Position numbers and translations under genes: made by a program
From: an uncultured Treponema sp.
Lineage (GTDB): Bacteria > Spirochaetota > Spirochaetia > Treponematales > Treponemataceae
Direction of reading: 5' to 3'
Length of the DNA: 55,104 bases
Assembly (NCBI GenBank): GCA_947178095.1
Contig: CAMWWZ010000006.1
Coordinates: 1-55,104, forward strand
Notes under the pieces: model-generated
Databases searched by the model: none
What the model was told of the DNA's origin: nothing
The model's input: the letters and a program-made list of their open reading frames with translations, nothing else
Shown: in pieces, positions 8,428-18,638 of the stretch
Layout: every line of letters starts with the position of its first letter
Numbering within the stretch: the first letter of the stretch is position 1

Positions 8428-9921
8428 TTACAAATATTTTGCGGAAAGGCGAAGCAGTTCTTCCTGATTCGTTTGCTTCGTTTCCACGATTCCCGCAAGG
8501 CGATGATTCGACATCACGGCGATGCGATTCGTGATTCCCAAGATTTCGGGCATCTCGCTTGAAACAACGACAATCGTCTTTCCTTCTTTTGCCATCTGAA
8601 TTATGAGCTGATAAATTTCGTACTTCGCGCCCACGTCAATTCCGCGCGTCGGCTCGTCAAGCAGAAAAATATCAGGCTCGCGTTCCATCCATTTTCCGAT
8701 GATGACTTTTTGCTGATTGCCGCCCGAAAGCGACGTAATAAGCTCGTCGGCAGAAACGCATTTTGTGTGCATTCGGCGGATTTCGCGATTCGCGGCTTCC
8801 TGCAATTTTATTTCGGAAAGAACGCCGGCAGTTTTGTACGCATCAAGGTTTGTGATTGTCGTGTTGAATTCAATCGTCGCCTTGCCGAACATTCCGTTCA
8901 ATTTGCGCTCTTCCGTGACCATCGCGAAATTGTAGCTCATCGCTTCTTTGCTGGAATCGAATCGCAATTTTTTTCCTTGAACTATGATTTCGCCCGTGGC
9001 AATTGTTCGCGTTCCGAAAATCGATTCGAGCAATTCGCTGCGTCCCGCGCCAACCAATCCATAAAGCCCGAAAATTTCGCCTTTTTTCACTTTGAAAGAA
9101 ATGCCTTCCAAATGCGGCTCGTACTTCGTGGAAAGATTTTTGATTTCCAAATAATCTTCGCCGGGCGAATTGTCCACGTCGGGAAAACGCTTGTCGAGCG
9201 AGCGGCCGACCATTGCGGCGATGAGGCGATTCATGTCCGTTTCGCTGATGGCGGAAGTGAGCACCATGCTTCCGTCGCGCAAAACCGAAACTTCGTCGCA
9301 TATTTCAAAAATCTCGTCCATTTTGTGCGAAATGTAAACGAACGAAACGCCTTTTGACTTTAAATCATTTACGATAGAAAAAAGCTTTTTCACTTCCGGC
9401 TCGGTGAGCGAAGAAGTCGGCTCGTCAAGCACGATGAGTTTGGCATTATACGAAACGGCTTTCGCAATTTCCACCATTTGCCGCTGCGAAACGCTCATCG
9501 TGCGCATGACGGTGTTCGGATTCACGCTCATATTCAAGCTTGCGAAAAGCGCGGTCGCTTCCTTGAACATTTTCTGTTCATCAATCATTCCGAATTTTTT
9601 CGGATAGCGTCCCAAAAACAAATTGTCGGTGACGGTGCGATCCAAGCATTGATTCAATTCCTGATGAACCATAGCCACACCATTTTCAAGCGCCTCTTTC
9701 GGGCTTTTAAAATCAACAGGCTTTTCGTTGAGAGAAATCTGCCCTTCGTCCTTGCCGTAAATTCCAAAAAGGCATTTCATCATCGTGGATTTGCCGGCGC
9801 CATTTTCGCCCATCAAACCCATGACGCTGCCTTTTTTCACGGAAAGATTTATTCCGTTCAGAACTTTGTTCTTGGCAAAAGATTTGGACATATTCTTGAT
9901 TTCAAGAACAACATCGCTCAT
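8428..9921 (-). CDS. mglA: Galactose/methyl-galactoside ABC transporter ATP-binding protein
   Basis: A 497-residue tandem ATPase of the sugar-uptake type. The first domain has Walker A GENGAGKSTMMKCLFG near residue 40, the signature SVSQRQMVEIAKAV, and Walker B LIVLDEPTSSL. The second domain has a degenerate P-loop GLVGAGRSELLESIFG (Arg instead of Lys), a clear LSGGNQQKVIIGKW signature and Walker B IFLLDEPTRGIDVG. The asymmetric second P-loop is normal for MglA/RbsA. The ATG follows TAGGAAAATTT. It sits between mglB and mglC on one transcription unit. Confidence 0.96.
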   Translation of the reverse strand: MSDVVLEIKNMSKSFAKNKVLNGINLSVKKGSVMGLMGENGAGKSTMMKCLFGIYGKDEGQISLNEKPVDFKSPKEALENGVAMVHQELNQCLDRTVTDNLFLGRYPKKFGMIDEQKMFKEATALFASLNMSVNPNTVMRTMSVSQRQMVEIAKAVSYNAKLIVLDEPTSSLTEPEVKKLFSIVNDLKSKGVSFVYISHKMDEIFEICDEVSVLRDGSMVLTSAISETDMNRLIAAMVGRSLDKRFPDVDNSPGEDYLEIKNLSTKYEPHLEGISFKVKKGEIFGLYGLVGAGRSELLESIFGTRTIATGEIIVQGKKLRFDSSKEAMSYNFAMVTEERKLNGMFGKATIEFNTTITNLDAYKTAGVLSEIKLQEAANREIRRMHTKCVSADELITSLSGGNQQKVIIGKWMEREPDIFLLDEPTRGIDVGAKYEIYQLIIQMAKEGKTIVVVSSEMPEILGITNRIAVMSNHRLAGIVETKQTNQEELLRLSAKYL

Positions 9922-9996
9922 AAATTTTCCTAGTTAAAATTATTGTTTTGTGGCAAACAATGCTTGCGCACAAAACTCGCGGATTTTTACTCGACT

Positions 9997-10025
9997 AAAA
10001 CCGGCGACATTTAGTCGCCGGCTTT
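9997..10025 (-). terminator. Intercistronic hairpin between mglB and mglA
   Basis: On the minus strand an 8-bp stem CCGGCGAC/GTCGCCGG with a 5-nt loop is followed by TTTTAG, just after the mglB stop. In binding-protein operons such a hairpin often acts as a partial terminator or RNA stabiliser that leaves mglB more abundant than mglA and mglC; that role is inferred here. Confidence 0.75.
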
Positions 10026-10029
10026 AAGT

Positions 10030-11229
<1,200 letters not shown>

Positions 11230-11258
11230 CTAATAAAAACAAGAGTTTTCGTATCTGA

Positions 11259-11286
11259 ATTATAACATAGAAATTTTCAAAGTCAA
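11259..11286 (-). promoter_or_regulatory. Sigma-70 promoter of mglBAC
   Basis: On the minus strand TTGACT, a 16-bp spacer and TATAAT lie about 40 bp upstream of the mglB start, giving a leader of about 30 nt that holds the AGGAGG ribosome site. Confidence 0.85.
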
Positions 11287-11382
11287 GAAAATTCGTAAAA
11301 AAAAGAAAAAATTTATTTTTTAAATAAAACGCAGATTTTGGAAATAACGTCTGAATATCTTCCCAAAAATCAAATTTTAGTA

Positions 11383-11388
11383 TATAAT
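11383..11388 (+). promoter_or_regulatory. -10 box of the plsC promoter
   Basis: A TATAAT hexamer places transcription start near 11395, which argues against the TTG start at 11394 listed in the ORF track and for the ATG at 11421. No strong -35 box is visible. Confidence 0.6.
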
Positions 11389-11420
11389 TTTATTTGGAAA
11401 ATCCGCAGGAATTTTATATT

Positions 11421-12257
11421 ATGGAAAACAGTCAAATTGAAAAAGACGCTTCGCAAAATTTAAGCGACGATTTGCCGCGGATAAAAAATTATCCGTTGTA
11501 CTTTTGGCGCGTTTTCAGAAAATTTTTTATCCTCGTGTTTTTCGGAATCGGCACATTGATTGTCGTGATTGCGATTTTTCCGATTATGCGCCTTGTTATT
11601 CGGAACAATGCGAAATTCCGAAAAAAAGGCCATCATTTCATTTCATGCGTTTTGGAATTTTATATTCATTTGATGTCGTGGTTAAAAATTTGCGAATTCA
11701 AAATCAGCAAAGAAGATTTGCAAACTCTGCGCAATCTAAAAGGCAATGTCATAATCGCGAATCATCCTTCTCTTTTGGACGTAATTTACATTTTGGCTTT
11801 CGTGCGCGATACAGATTGCATCGTCAAAGCCTCGCTCCAAAAAAGCTGGGTGGGCGGAGTCGTCAAGGCGCTTTATATTTCAAACAATGTCGATTTTAAA
11901 ATAATGGAAGACGAATGTGTGGAAGCGTTGAAAGCTGGCGGCAATTTGATTATTTTCCCGGAAGGAACTCGCTCGCCCGTGAATGGAATGAATCAATTCA
12001 AAAAAGGTGCGGCACGAATCGCGCTCGCTGCCAACGCTGCGGTTCAGCCAATTTTCATCGGCGGCAATCGAAAATACGGCATGGGCAAAGGCGAGCCAGT
12101 TTGGAAAGTGAATCCAGTCGAACGTTACAAATACGAATTTACGGTTTTGGAAAAAATCAATGTCGAAAAATATTCAACATTGGGAGAAACGCTCGCCGCA
12201 AAGCATTTGACGGAAGACATGCGCACTTCGCTTGAAGCATATTTCAAAAAAAGTTAA
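11421..12257 (+). CDS. plsC: 1-acyl-sn-glycerol-3-phosphate acyltransferase
   Basis: A 278-residue membrane-associated acyltransferase that turns lysophosphatidic acid into phosphatidic acid. The catalytic HX4D motif is in IANHPSLLDVIYILAF, and the substrate motif is IIFPEGTRSPVNGMNQFKKG. A hydrophobic anchor (FFILVFFGIGTLIVVIAIFP) precedes them. The ATG at 11421 is preferred because GCAGGAA lies about nine bases upstream and a TATAAT box ends at 11388; the longer TTG start would leave no leader. It is monocistronic and convergent with htpG. Other acyl acceptors (such as lyso-ornithine) cannot be excluded. Confidence 0.9.
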   Translation: MENSQIEKDASQNLSDDLPRIKNYPLYFWRVFRKFFILVFFGIGTLIVVIAIFPIMRLVIRNNAKFRKKGHHFISCVLEFYIHLMSWLKICEFKISKEDLQTLRNLKGNVIIANHPSLLDVIYILAFVRDTDCIVKASLQKSWVGGVVKALYISNNVDFKIMEDECVEALKAGGNLIIFPEGTRSPVNGMNQFKKGAARIALAANAAVQPIFIGGNRKYGMGKGEPVWKVNPVERYKYEFTVLEKINVEKYSTLGETLAAKHLTEDMRTSLEAYFKKS

Positions 12258-12292
12258 AAGGACGAGCCGCGCTTCGCGCGGCTCGTCCTTTC
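12256..12292. terminator. Bidirectional terminator between plsC and htpG
   Basis: A GC-rich stem of about 14 bp (AGGACGAGCCGCGC and its complement around a TTCG-like loop), flanked by AAAA on one side and TTTC on the other, sits between the convergent plsC and htpG genes and can serve both. Confidence 0.92.
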
Positions 12293-12332
12293 TTCGGCGA
12301 TTTTTCGCCAGTCAATTTAATTTCAATTCTAT

Positions 12333-14306
12333 CTATGAAATCAACTTGTTCAATTTTTTCACGAAGTCGGCGGGATCTTTGATTTCGCTTCCGCCAAGGA
12401 GCAAAGCCTGGTCGAGCAAAACCGTGGAAACGTCCGCGATGAATTCTTCGTCGTCGCTTGCTTTGAGTTTTTGCAAAATCGCGTGGTCGCCGTTCACTTC
12501 CAAAATCGGCTTCACTTCGCTGAATCCGCCTTGTCCCATCGCCTTCATCATTCGTTCCATTTGCAGGCTCGGATCGTTTTCATCGATGACGATGCAAGAA
12601 GGACTGTCGGTGAGGCGATTGGAAAGCTTCACGTCTTTGACGCGATCGCCCAAAGCCTTTTTGATTTTTTCCACGACGGATTTGAATTCCTTTTCCTTCT
12701 TCTCGGCTTCTTTTTTGTCCACGCCGAGTTCCTCGTCGCTGCCTGCGCGATTCACAGCCTTGAGTTCGAAATCTTTGTATTTGCCGTAGCCGGGAATCAC
12801 GATTTCGTCAATGTCGCCGTCGAGAATCAAAACTTCGAAGCCTTTTTTCGTGTACGCTTCAAGCAAAGGCGATTTTCGCAAATTGTCTTCGTCGCCGCCC
12901 GTGATGTAATAAATCGCCTTTTGTTCGCTTTTCATTCGCTGAACATAATCGGCAAAGCTCGTCCAATTTTCCGCGCCAGTGCCGCTTGAGTCCGTGCTTT
13001 TGAAGCGAACAATTTCCGCAATTTCGTCGCGGTTGGCGTAGTCGCCGTACAAGCCTTCTTTCATCGGGCGATTATAATTTTTGACGAACGTGTTCCATTT
13101 TTCAATCGCCTTTTTTTCTTCGTCGGAAGGATTTTCCGCCTTGCGCGCTTTGTCGGCGGCCTCACCCATTTTCTTGAATTCGCCGAGCAATTTTTTTACG
13201 GACGCAGTTCGAATTGTTTCAAGGATTCGATTTTGCTGCAAAATTTCGCGGCTCACGTTCAAAGGCAAATCTTCGCTGTCGATGATTCCTCGAACAAAGC
13301 GCAAATATGCAGGCAAAAGCTCGCGGTCGTCGTCCGTGATGAAAACGCGCTTGACATAAAGTTTCACGCCGCTTTTGTAATCCGCCTGATACATATCGAA
13401 CGGCGCGTTCTGCGGAATGAAAAACAGCGTCGTATATTCCTGCGTGCCTTCCGCGTGCGTGTGAACGTAGTGGAGCGGATTTTGGCCGTCATGCCCGAAC
13501 GTCTTGTAGAATTCATTGTAATCTTCTTCCTTCAATTCGGATTTTGAACGCTTCCAAAGCGCGGAAGCCGAATTCACTTGGTCAACTTTTTTTTCGGTGG
13601 AAGTCACGTTGCCTTTGTCGTCATATTTGTTTTGCTCGTAATGAAGATAAATCGGGAACGCGATGTGGTCGCTGTAACGCTTTACCAATTCTTCGATTTT
13701 CCAGCGGCTGGCGTATTCCTTGCTTTCGTCGTTGAGCGACATTTCAACCACCGAGCCTGTCAAATCCAAATTGTCGAATCCGTACTTTTTGGCGACTTCG
13801 CTTTCGGCCGCGATTTCTTCGATTTGATAAGAATTCGTTCCGTCGCTCGACCAATGGAAAATTTTCTTTTCGGCATCGCCTGCGCGTCGCGTGTAAACGT
13901 CGATTTTTTTGGCGGCCATGAACGCGCTGTAAAATCCCACGCCAAATTGTCCAATCAAATTGGAATCGCCAGAAGCCTTTTCCGCGTCCAGCTTTTCAAT
14001 GAAAGCCTTCGTTCCGCTTCGCGCGATTGTTCCCAAATTGTTCGTGAGATCGTCGGCGTTCATTCCGATTCCCGAATCTTGCACCGCAAGCACGGCGGCT
14101 TTTTCGTCGAACGTGATGTCAATTCGCGGCTCGAATTTTATTTCCTTGTAAACGTCATCGCTCACAGTAAGATATTTGAGCTTGTCCAAAGCGTCGCTCG
14201 CATTGGACACAATTTCGCGCAAGAAAATATCCTTGTTGGAATACATCGAATGAATTATCAATTTTAAAAGTTGATTCACTTCCGTTTGAAATTGATATGT
14301 CGCCAT
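12333..14306 (-). CDS. htpG: Molecular chaperone HtpG (Hsp90)
   Basis: A 657-residue Hsp90 of normal bacterial length plus a few charged insertions. The N-terminal GHKL ATPase shows IVSNASDALDKLKYLTV, VQDSGIGMNADDLTNNLGTI and GQFGVGFYSAFMAAKKI. The middle domain contains LPLNVSREILQQNRIL, including the Arg that contacts ATP. It acts in the cytoplasm as an ATP-dependent chaperone dimer. Start chosen at MATYQFQTE after a perfect AAGGAGGAAAAA site. A 20-bp perfect palindrome sits 32 bp upstream and may be an operator. Confidence 0.97.
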   Translation of the reverse strand: MATYQFQTEVNQLLKLIIHSMYSNKDIFLREIVSNASDALDKLKYLTVSDDVYKEIKFEPRIDITFDEKAAVLAVQDSGIGMNADDLTNNLGTIARSGTKAFIEKLDAEKASGDSNLIGQFGVGFYSAFMAAKKIDVYTRRAGDAEKKIFHWSSDGTNSYQIEEIAAESEVAKKYGFDNLDLTGSVVEMSLNDESKEYASRWKIEELVKRYSDHIAFPIYLHYEQNKYDDKGNVTSTEKKVDQVNSASALWKRSKSELKEEDYNEFYKTFGHDGQNPLHYVHTHAEGTQEYTTLFFIPQNAPFDMYQADYKSGVKLYVKRVFITDDDRELLPAYLRFVRGIIDSEDLPLNVSREILQQNRILETIRTASVKKLLGEFKKMGEAADKARKAENPSDEEKKAIEKWNTFVKNYNRPMKEGLYGDYANRDEIAEIVRFKSTDSSGTGAENWTSFADYVQRMKSEQKAIYYITGGDEDNLRKSPLLEAYTKKGFEVLILDGDIDEIVIPGYGKYKDFELKAVNRAGSDEELGVDKKEAEKKEKEFKSVVEKIKKALGDRVKDVKLSNRLTDSPSCIVIDENDPSLQMERMMKAMGQGGFSEVKPILEVNGDHAILQKLKASDDEEFIADVSTVLLDQALLLGGSEIKDPADFVKKLNKLIS

Positions 14307-14337
14307 TTTTTCCTCCTTAAATTTTCACATAAAGATA

Positions 14338-14357
14338 AAATCTTAAATTTAAGATTT
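14338..14357. promoter_or_regulatory. 20-bp perfect palindrome upstream of htpG
   Basis: AAATCTTAAATTTAAGATTT reads the same on both strands and lies in the htpG leader, just before the ribosome site. It is AT-rich, so it could form a weak hairpin or bind a dimeric regulator. It does not match the CIRCE consensus. Confidence 0.5.
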
Positions 14358-14443
14358 AAAAACAGCGCAAAAACAATGCGCCATTTTTAATTTTGAGTCT
14401 TTGTTATTTTTAAAATATAATGAAATGCGGAAAAAAAGGCAAG

Positions 14444-14466
14444 AAGAAAAATTGCGAGAAACTCGC
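14444..14466 (-). terminator. Terminator downstream of ftsK
   Basis: On the minus strand GCGAG, TTT loop, CTCGC is followed by AATTTTTCTT. It lies about 70 bp after the ftsK stop. The other strand also carries a T8 run after the stem, so the site could work in both directions. Confidence 0.7.
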
Positions 14467-14480
14467 GTAATTTTTTTTGG

Positions 14481-14522
14481 AATGCGAGCCACGCAAGCAA
14501 GCCGCAAGGCTTGCGTCGCATT
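14481..14522. repeat. Nested inverted repeat between ftsK and its terminator
   Basis: Outer arms AATGCGA and TCGCATT enclose an inner 7-bp stem GCAAGCC/GGCTTGC with a GCAA tetraloop. It begins 15 bp after the ftsK stop. The stable GNRA-capped hairpin could protect the ftsK mRNA 3' end. Confidence 0.6.
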
Positions 14523-14537
14523 TTGCGTCATCAATTT

Positions 14538-17453
14538 TTACGGAATATGAATTATTTCGCGCGGCTTGCTTCCATTTGCTGGCCCAACAATTCCACGCTC
14601 TTCCATTTCTTCCACCAAACGCGCGGCGCGATTGTAGCCGATTTTCAGCCTGCGCTGAATGTACGACGCGCTCGCCTTTCCCGCTTCCACCACGATGTCC
14701 AACGCTTTTGAATAAAGCGGATCGTCGCCGCCGTCGAACAAGCCCGGCTCGCTGTCAATGTCGTCATCGTCCTCGACAAAAATTTCGTCGTCGATGTATT
14801 CCGGAAATCCGTATTGCTTTACGAAACTCACCACGCGCTCAACTTCGTCATCATTCACGAAAGTTCCTTGGATGCGAATTGGCACAGGATTTGCCGCGCT
14901 CACAAAAAGCATGTCGCCGCGTCCCAAAAGTTTTTCCGCGCCCACTTGGTCGATGATGATTCGGCTGTCCACTTTCGAGGCGACGGCAAACGCAATTCGG
15001 CTTGGAATGTTCGCCTTGATAAGTCCAGTGATTACATCGATCGAAGGACGCTGCGTCGCCAAAACAAGATGGATTCCTACGGCGCGACTCATCGCACACA
15101 AACGCGCAATCGTCGATTCCAATTCTTTTCCCGTCGTCGCCATCAAGTCCGCGAACTCATCGATGATTACGACAATGTACGGAAGTTTTTCGGCGGCGAT
15201 GTGGCGTTCTTCCACCCGGCGATTGTAGCTGATTATGTCGCGCACTCCAAGTCCGTCAAGCAAAGCGTAGCGTCGTTCCATTTCGCAAAGACAATATTGA
15301 AGCGATTGCAACGCGCGTTTCGGCTCGGTGATAACGGGCGTGAGCAAATGCGGAATGTCGTTGTACAATTTCAGCTCGACAATTTTCGGATCGACCAAAA
15401 TCAGCTTCACCTGCTGCGGCGAACGTTTGTACAAAATAGAAAGAATGAGCGAATTCACGCACACGGATTTTCCAGAGCCAGTCGAACCCGCAATAAGCAA
15501 ATGCGGCGTTTTCGCCAAATCGATGACTTGCGCTTCGCCCTGAATGTCCTTTCCCAAAATCACGGGCACGGCCATTTTTTTGAACTCGCTTATTTCCTGC
15601 GAAATTATTTCGCGGAACGAAACTATCGCGCGATCCTTATTCGGCACTTCGATGCCCACGGCGCGTTTGCCAGGAATCGGCGCAACAATGCGCACGGATT
15701 TCGCAGCCAGGCGCAGCGCGATGTTGTCCTGCAACGCGACGATTTTGCTGAGCTTCACTCCGGGCGCAGGCAAAATCTCAAACATAGTAACTACAGGCCC
15801 TTTTCGAATTCCAGTAACTTCCGCGCTGATTTTGAATTCCTCGAGAGTTTCTTTTAGCTGTTCGCTCGCGCCGCTCGTGGCTTCGTCGATAATCCAATAT
15901 TTCGAATCCTCGTATTCATCCAAAATATGTTCCGTCGGAATTTGGTAGACATTGCGAGTGAATCTCGAATCAATGATTTTCGGAAAAACTGGCGAAGCGG
16001 GCTTTTCCGATTTTTCGATTTTCGCGCGAGGATTTTCTGCCTCAGACTTTTTCGCTTTTGCACCAGTTTCCGCAGAATCAATTTCTGTCGCATCGCCAGC
16101 AGAAAAATTTTCCGCTTCGCCTTTCGCGGATTTTTCATCCGACGATTTTATCAAAGGAAAAGGGAGCGAGTCCTCTTTCGTTTTTTTTTCTTCAACTTCT
16201 TCTACTGTTTCATCAAAATCATCTTCTTCGGAAATTTCAAATTCGCTCCCGTCGATTTCTTCTTCGCCAATCGCATTTTCTTCGATTTCAGTTTCCGCGA
16301 AATTTTCTTCTTGAACATAATTTTCTGCGAAACTCAAAGGCACGGTAAAATCGCCTTCGTCCGAATCAAGCGCGTCGTAATTTTCGCCTTCTGAAAAATT
16401 CTCTTCTTGCAATTCATTTTCAGATTGCGTAAATTCAAAATCGCCTTCTTCATCGTCGAGCGCGTTGTAGCCGTAATCGCCTTCAAAATTCTCCGCTTCG
16501 GATTCTTCATAATTTGGATAATCGTCCGCATCAAAATCATCTTCGCATTCGTCCATTTCCACTTGAATGTCGCGGACGGCGACTTTTGTGGCCTTGGAAA
16601 TTTGAATCAATTCGAGAGTTTTGTCTTCGTCAAAATTTTGCTCGGCGGAATTTTCTAAAAGCATTTCGTCTTGCTTTTTTATTGAAGAATTCTCGACAAC
16701 ATTTTCCGCGACTTCGGTTTGCGAATCTTCATCTTCAATTTCAATCGCGCTTGTCAAAACCAAATCATCAAATTCGTGCAAATATTTTTTGCTGGTTTCC
16801 GAAAGTTCGTCTTCGGAAATTTCTTGCGCCAGCGGAGTTTTCGGCTCTTCATTTGAAATTGAATTTTCATCCTGACTTTCTTTTTCAGAATTCAAATCTT
16901 CGTCATTTTCAATTTTCGCTTCACCCTGCGTTTCTTCGAATTCTGATTTGCCATTAAACAAAAAATTTTCTTTCAAAGAATAAATTTCATTTTCTGACGT
17001 ATTTCCAATTAAACCAAAGAAAAAACGTTCGGCGATAATTCCTGCCAAAAGATATTCAATTGCCACAATAAGAATCGCCGCCACGACACAAATCAAAAAT
17101 TGAAATGTTTTGAACAGCGGAAATCCTTCAAGATTGAAAGTCAAATTACAATAAATTTTTTCTATGACAACCGCAGTAAAAAATGGCACGATGCTAAAAC
17201 TGACGTAGACGCATTTTTTAAAACTGCGTTGATTGGAAATTTCAAGCATCGCGGCTGCGAACAAAAACATCGGAATTAAAATGCTGCAAAATCCGTAGGC
17301 GGAAGAAACACTGTTTCCTGTGTTCCAGAGAAATCCTGCAAAACCTGTATATGCGCCAAAGCTGAAAAATCTCATCACAAGCGCGATTGAAAAAAACGCC
17401 GCAAGCATGAACAAAATCGCGCTAGCCGCTTTTCTTGAAATATCGTTTTTCAT
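14538..17453 (-). CDS. ftsK: DNA translocase FtsK/SpoIIIE
   Basis: A 971-residue septal DNA pump that moves chromosome dimers and termini at division. Residues 1-150 hold about four membrane helices. Residues about 165-480 are a very acidic, low-complexity linker (DEEGDFEFTQSENELQEENF and similar). The motor follows, with Walker A LLIAGSTGSGKSVCVNSLI near residue 650, Walker B YIVVIIDEFADLM, and VLATQRPSIDVITG. The C-terminal gamma winged helix is present (YIQRRLKIGYNRAARLVEEM), which reads KOPS-type polarity sites. The acidic linker is unusual in composition but linkers of this family vary widely. Confidence 0.96.
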   Translation of the reverse strand: MKNDISRKAASAILFMLAAFFSIALVMRFFSFGAYTGFAGFLWNTGNSVSSAYGFCSILIPMFLFAAAMLEISNQRSFKKCVYVSFSIVPFFTAVVIEKIYCNLTFNLEGFPLFKTFQFLICVVAAILIVAIEYLLAGIIAERFFFGLIGNTSENEIYSLKENFLFNGKSEFEETQGEAKIENDEDLNSEKESQDENSISNEEPKTPLAQEISEDELSETSKKYLHEFDDLVLTSAIEIEDEDSQTEVAENVVENSSIKKQDEMLLENSAEQNFDEDKTLELIQISKATKVAVRDIQVEMDECEDDFDADDYPNYEESEAENFEGDYGYNALDDEEGDFEFTQSENELQEENFSEGENYDALDSDEGDFTVPLSFAENYVQEENFAETEIEENAIGEEEIDGSEFEISEEDDFDETVEEVEEKKTKEDSLPFPLIKSSDEKSAKGEAENFSAGDATEIDSAETGAKAKKSEAENPRAKIEKSEKPASPVFPKIIDSRFTRNVYQIPTEHILDEYEDSKYWIIDEATSGASEQLKETLEEFKISAEVTGIRKGPVVTMFEILPAPGVKLSKIVALQDNIALRLAAKSVRIVAPIPGKRAVGIEVPNKDRAIVSFREIISQEISEFKKMAVPVILGKDIQGEAQVIDLAKTPHLLIAGSTGSGKSVCVNSLILSILYKRSPQQVKLILVDPKIVELKLYNDIPHLLTPVITEPKRALQSLQYCLCEMERRYALLDGLGVRDIISYNRRVEERHIAAEKLPYIVVIIDEFADLMATTGKELESTIARLCAMSRAVGIHLVLATQRPSIDVITGLIKANIPSRIAFAVASKVDSRIIIDQVGAEKLLGRGDMLFVSAANPVPIRIQGTFVNDDEVERVVSFVKQYGFPEYIDDEIFVEDDDDIDSEPGLFDGGDDPLYSKALDIVVEAGKASASYIQRRLKIGYNRAARLVEEMEERGIVGPANGSKPREIIHIP

Positions 17454-17540
17454 AAATCCCCTTTTCAGTTACTCTTTTATTATCGGAAAAATGAAAATAA
17501 TTTTTACAAAAAAAATGTTGTTTTATCTTCGCTATTATGA

Positions 17541-17546
17541 TACAAT
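17541..17546 (+). promoter_or_regulatory. -10 box immediately upstream of pfk
   Basis: TACAAT (with GA before it) ends only six bases before the pfk ATG. Transcription should start at or next to the ATG, and no Shine-Dalgarno sequence is present, which predicts a leaderless mRNA. Confidence 0.55.
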
Positions 17547-17552
17547 AATTTT

Positions 17553-18638
17553 ATGAGCAAGACTTCTGTAAAAAAGGTGGGCATTCTCACCAGCGGTGGT
17601 GATGCCCCGGGATTGAACGCGGCTATTCGCGGAGTTTGTCGCGCGGGCATGATTCACTATGGAATGGAATTCGTCGGAATCAAAAACGGATATCGCGGAC
17701 TGGTGCAAGGAAACTGCGTTCCGCTCACTTCGAAAGATTTGTCGGGGATTTTGACGCTCGGCGGAACGCTTTTGGGAACGAGCCGCGAAAAGCCTTTCAA
17801 GGCGAAAGAGCCGAACGCCGAAACTGGCCTTATGCCTGTCGAAGCAATCAAAAAGAATTATAAAAAAATGGGATTGGACGCGCTCGTCTGCTTGGGCGGA
17901 AACGGCACGAACACTACGGCGAGCCTTCTTTCCGATGAAGGTCTGAACGTGATCGGACTTCCCAAGACAATTGACAACGACATCGTTTTTACCGATATGA
18001 CATTCGGCTTCCACACCGCGCTCGACGTTGCCACCGAAGCCATCGACAGAATTCACACCACGGCGCACAGCCACAGCCGCATTATGGTCATCGAAGTGAT
18101 GGGACACAAAGCGGGCTGGCTCGGCCTTTATTCAGGAATTGCTGGCGGCGGCGACGTGATTCTTCTTCCCGAAATTCCTTACGACATCGAAAAAGTCGCG
18201 GAAAGCGTGATGGCTCGAAAAGAAGCCGGCAAGGAATTTTCAATCGTCATCGTTGCGGAAGGCGCGCTTTCAAAAAAAGAAGCCAAGCTCGAAAAAAAGG
18301 CTTTCAAAAAAAAGCGAGCCGAAATGCCTTATTCGATCGCGTACCGCGTGGCGCAAGAATTGGAAGAAGCCACAAAATTGGAATCGCGCGTGACGGTTTT
18401 GGGATATTTGCAGCGCGGCGGAACGCCTTCACCTTACGATCGTGTTTTGGCGAGCCAATACGGAGTGGCGGCCGCGGATTTTTTGGCGAAAGAAAAATTC
18501 GGAAATTTGGTCGCGCTTCAAAACAATAAAATTGTAGCCGTTCCGCTCAAAGATGTCGCGGGCAAAGTGAAAAACGTTCCGCTCGATCATCCGATGCTTT
18601 TGGCGGGCCGCAATTTGGGAACATCTTTTGGCGACTGA
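17553..18638 (+). CDS. 6-phosphofructokinase, group III type (probably ATP-dependent)
   Basis: A 361-residue phosphofructokinase of glycolysis. Visible motifs are TSGGDAPGLNAAIRGV, GGTLLGTSREKPF, LGGNGTNTTASLLSDEG, PKTIDNDIVFTDMTFGFHTA (with the catalytic Asp of TIDND), GHKAGWLGLYSGIAGG and LGYLQRGGTPSPYDRVLA. At the two positions that separate ATP from PPi enzymes it has Gly in GGNGT (as in ATP enzymes) and Lys in PKTIDND (as in PPi and group III enzymes). This mix is known from group III ATP-PFKs, so ATP is more likely, but donor use needs assay. The mRNA appears leaderless, and the next gene overlaps its stop. Confidence 0.9.
   Translation: MSKTSVKKVGILTSGGDAPGLNAAIRGVCRAGMIHYGMEFVGIKNGYRGLVQGNCVPLTSKDLSGILTLGGTLLGTSREKPFKAKEPNAETGLMPVEAIKKNYKKMGLDALVCLGGNGTNTTASLLSDEGLNVIGLPKTIDNDIVFTDMTFGFHTALDVATEAIDRIHTTAHSHSRIMVIEVMGHKAGWLGLYSGIAGGGDVILLPEIPYDIEKVAESVMARKEAGKEFSIVIVAEGALSKKEAKLEKKAFKKKRAEMPYSIAYRVAQELEEATKLESRVTVLGYLQRGGTPSPYDRVLASQYGVAAADFLAKEKFGNLVALQNNKIVAVPLKDVAGKVKNVPLDHPMLLAGRNLGTSFGD

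Noticed and set aside
14814-15857. Plus-strand ORF of 347 codons
   Set aside because: Antisense to the ftsK motor domain, which has clear catalytic motifs.
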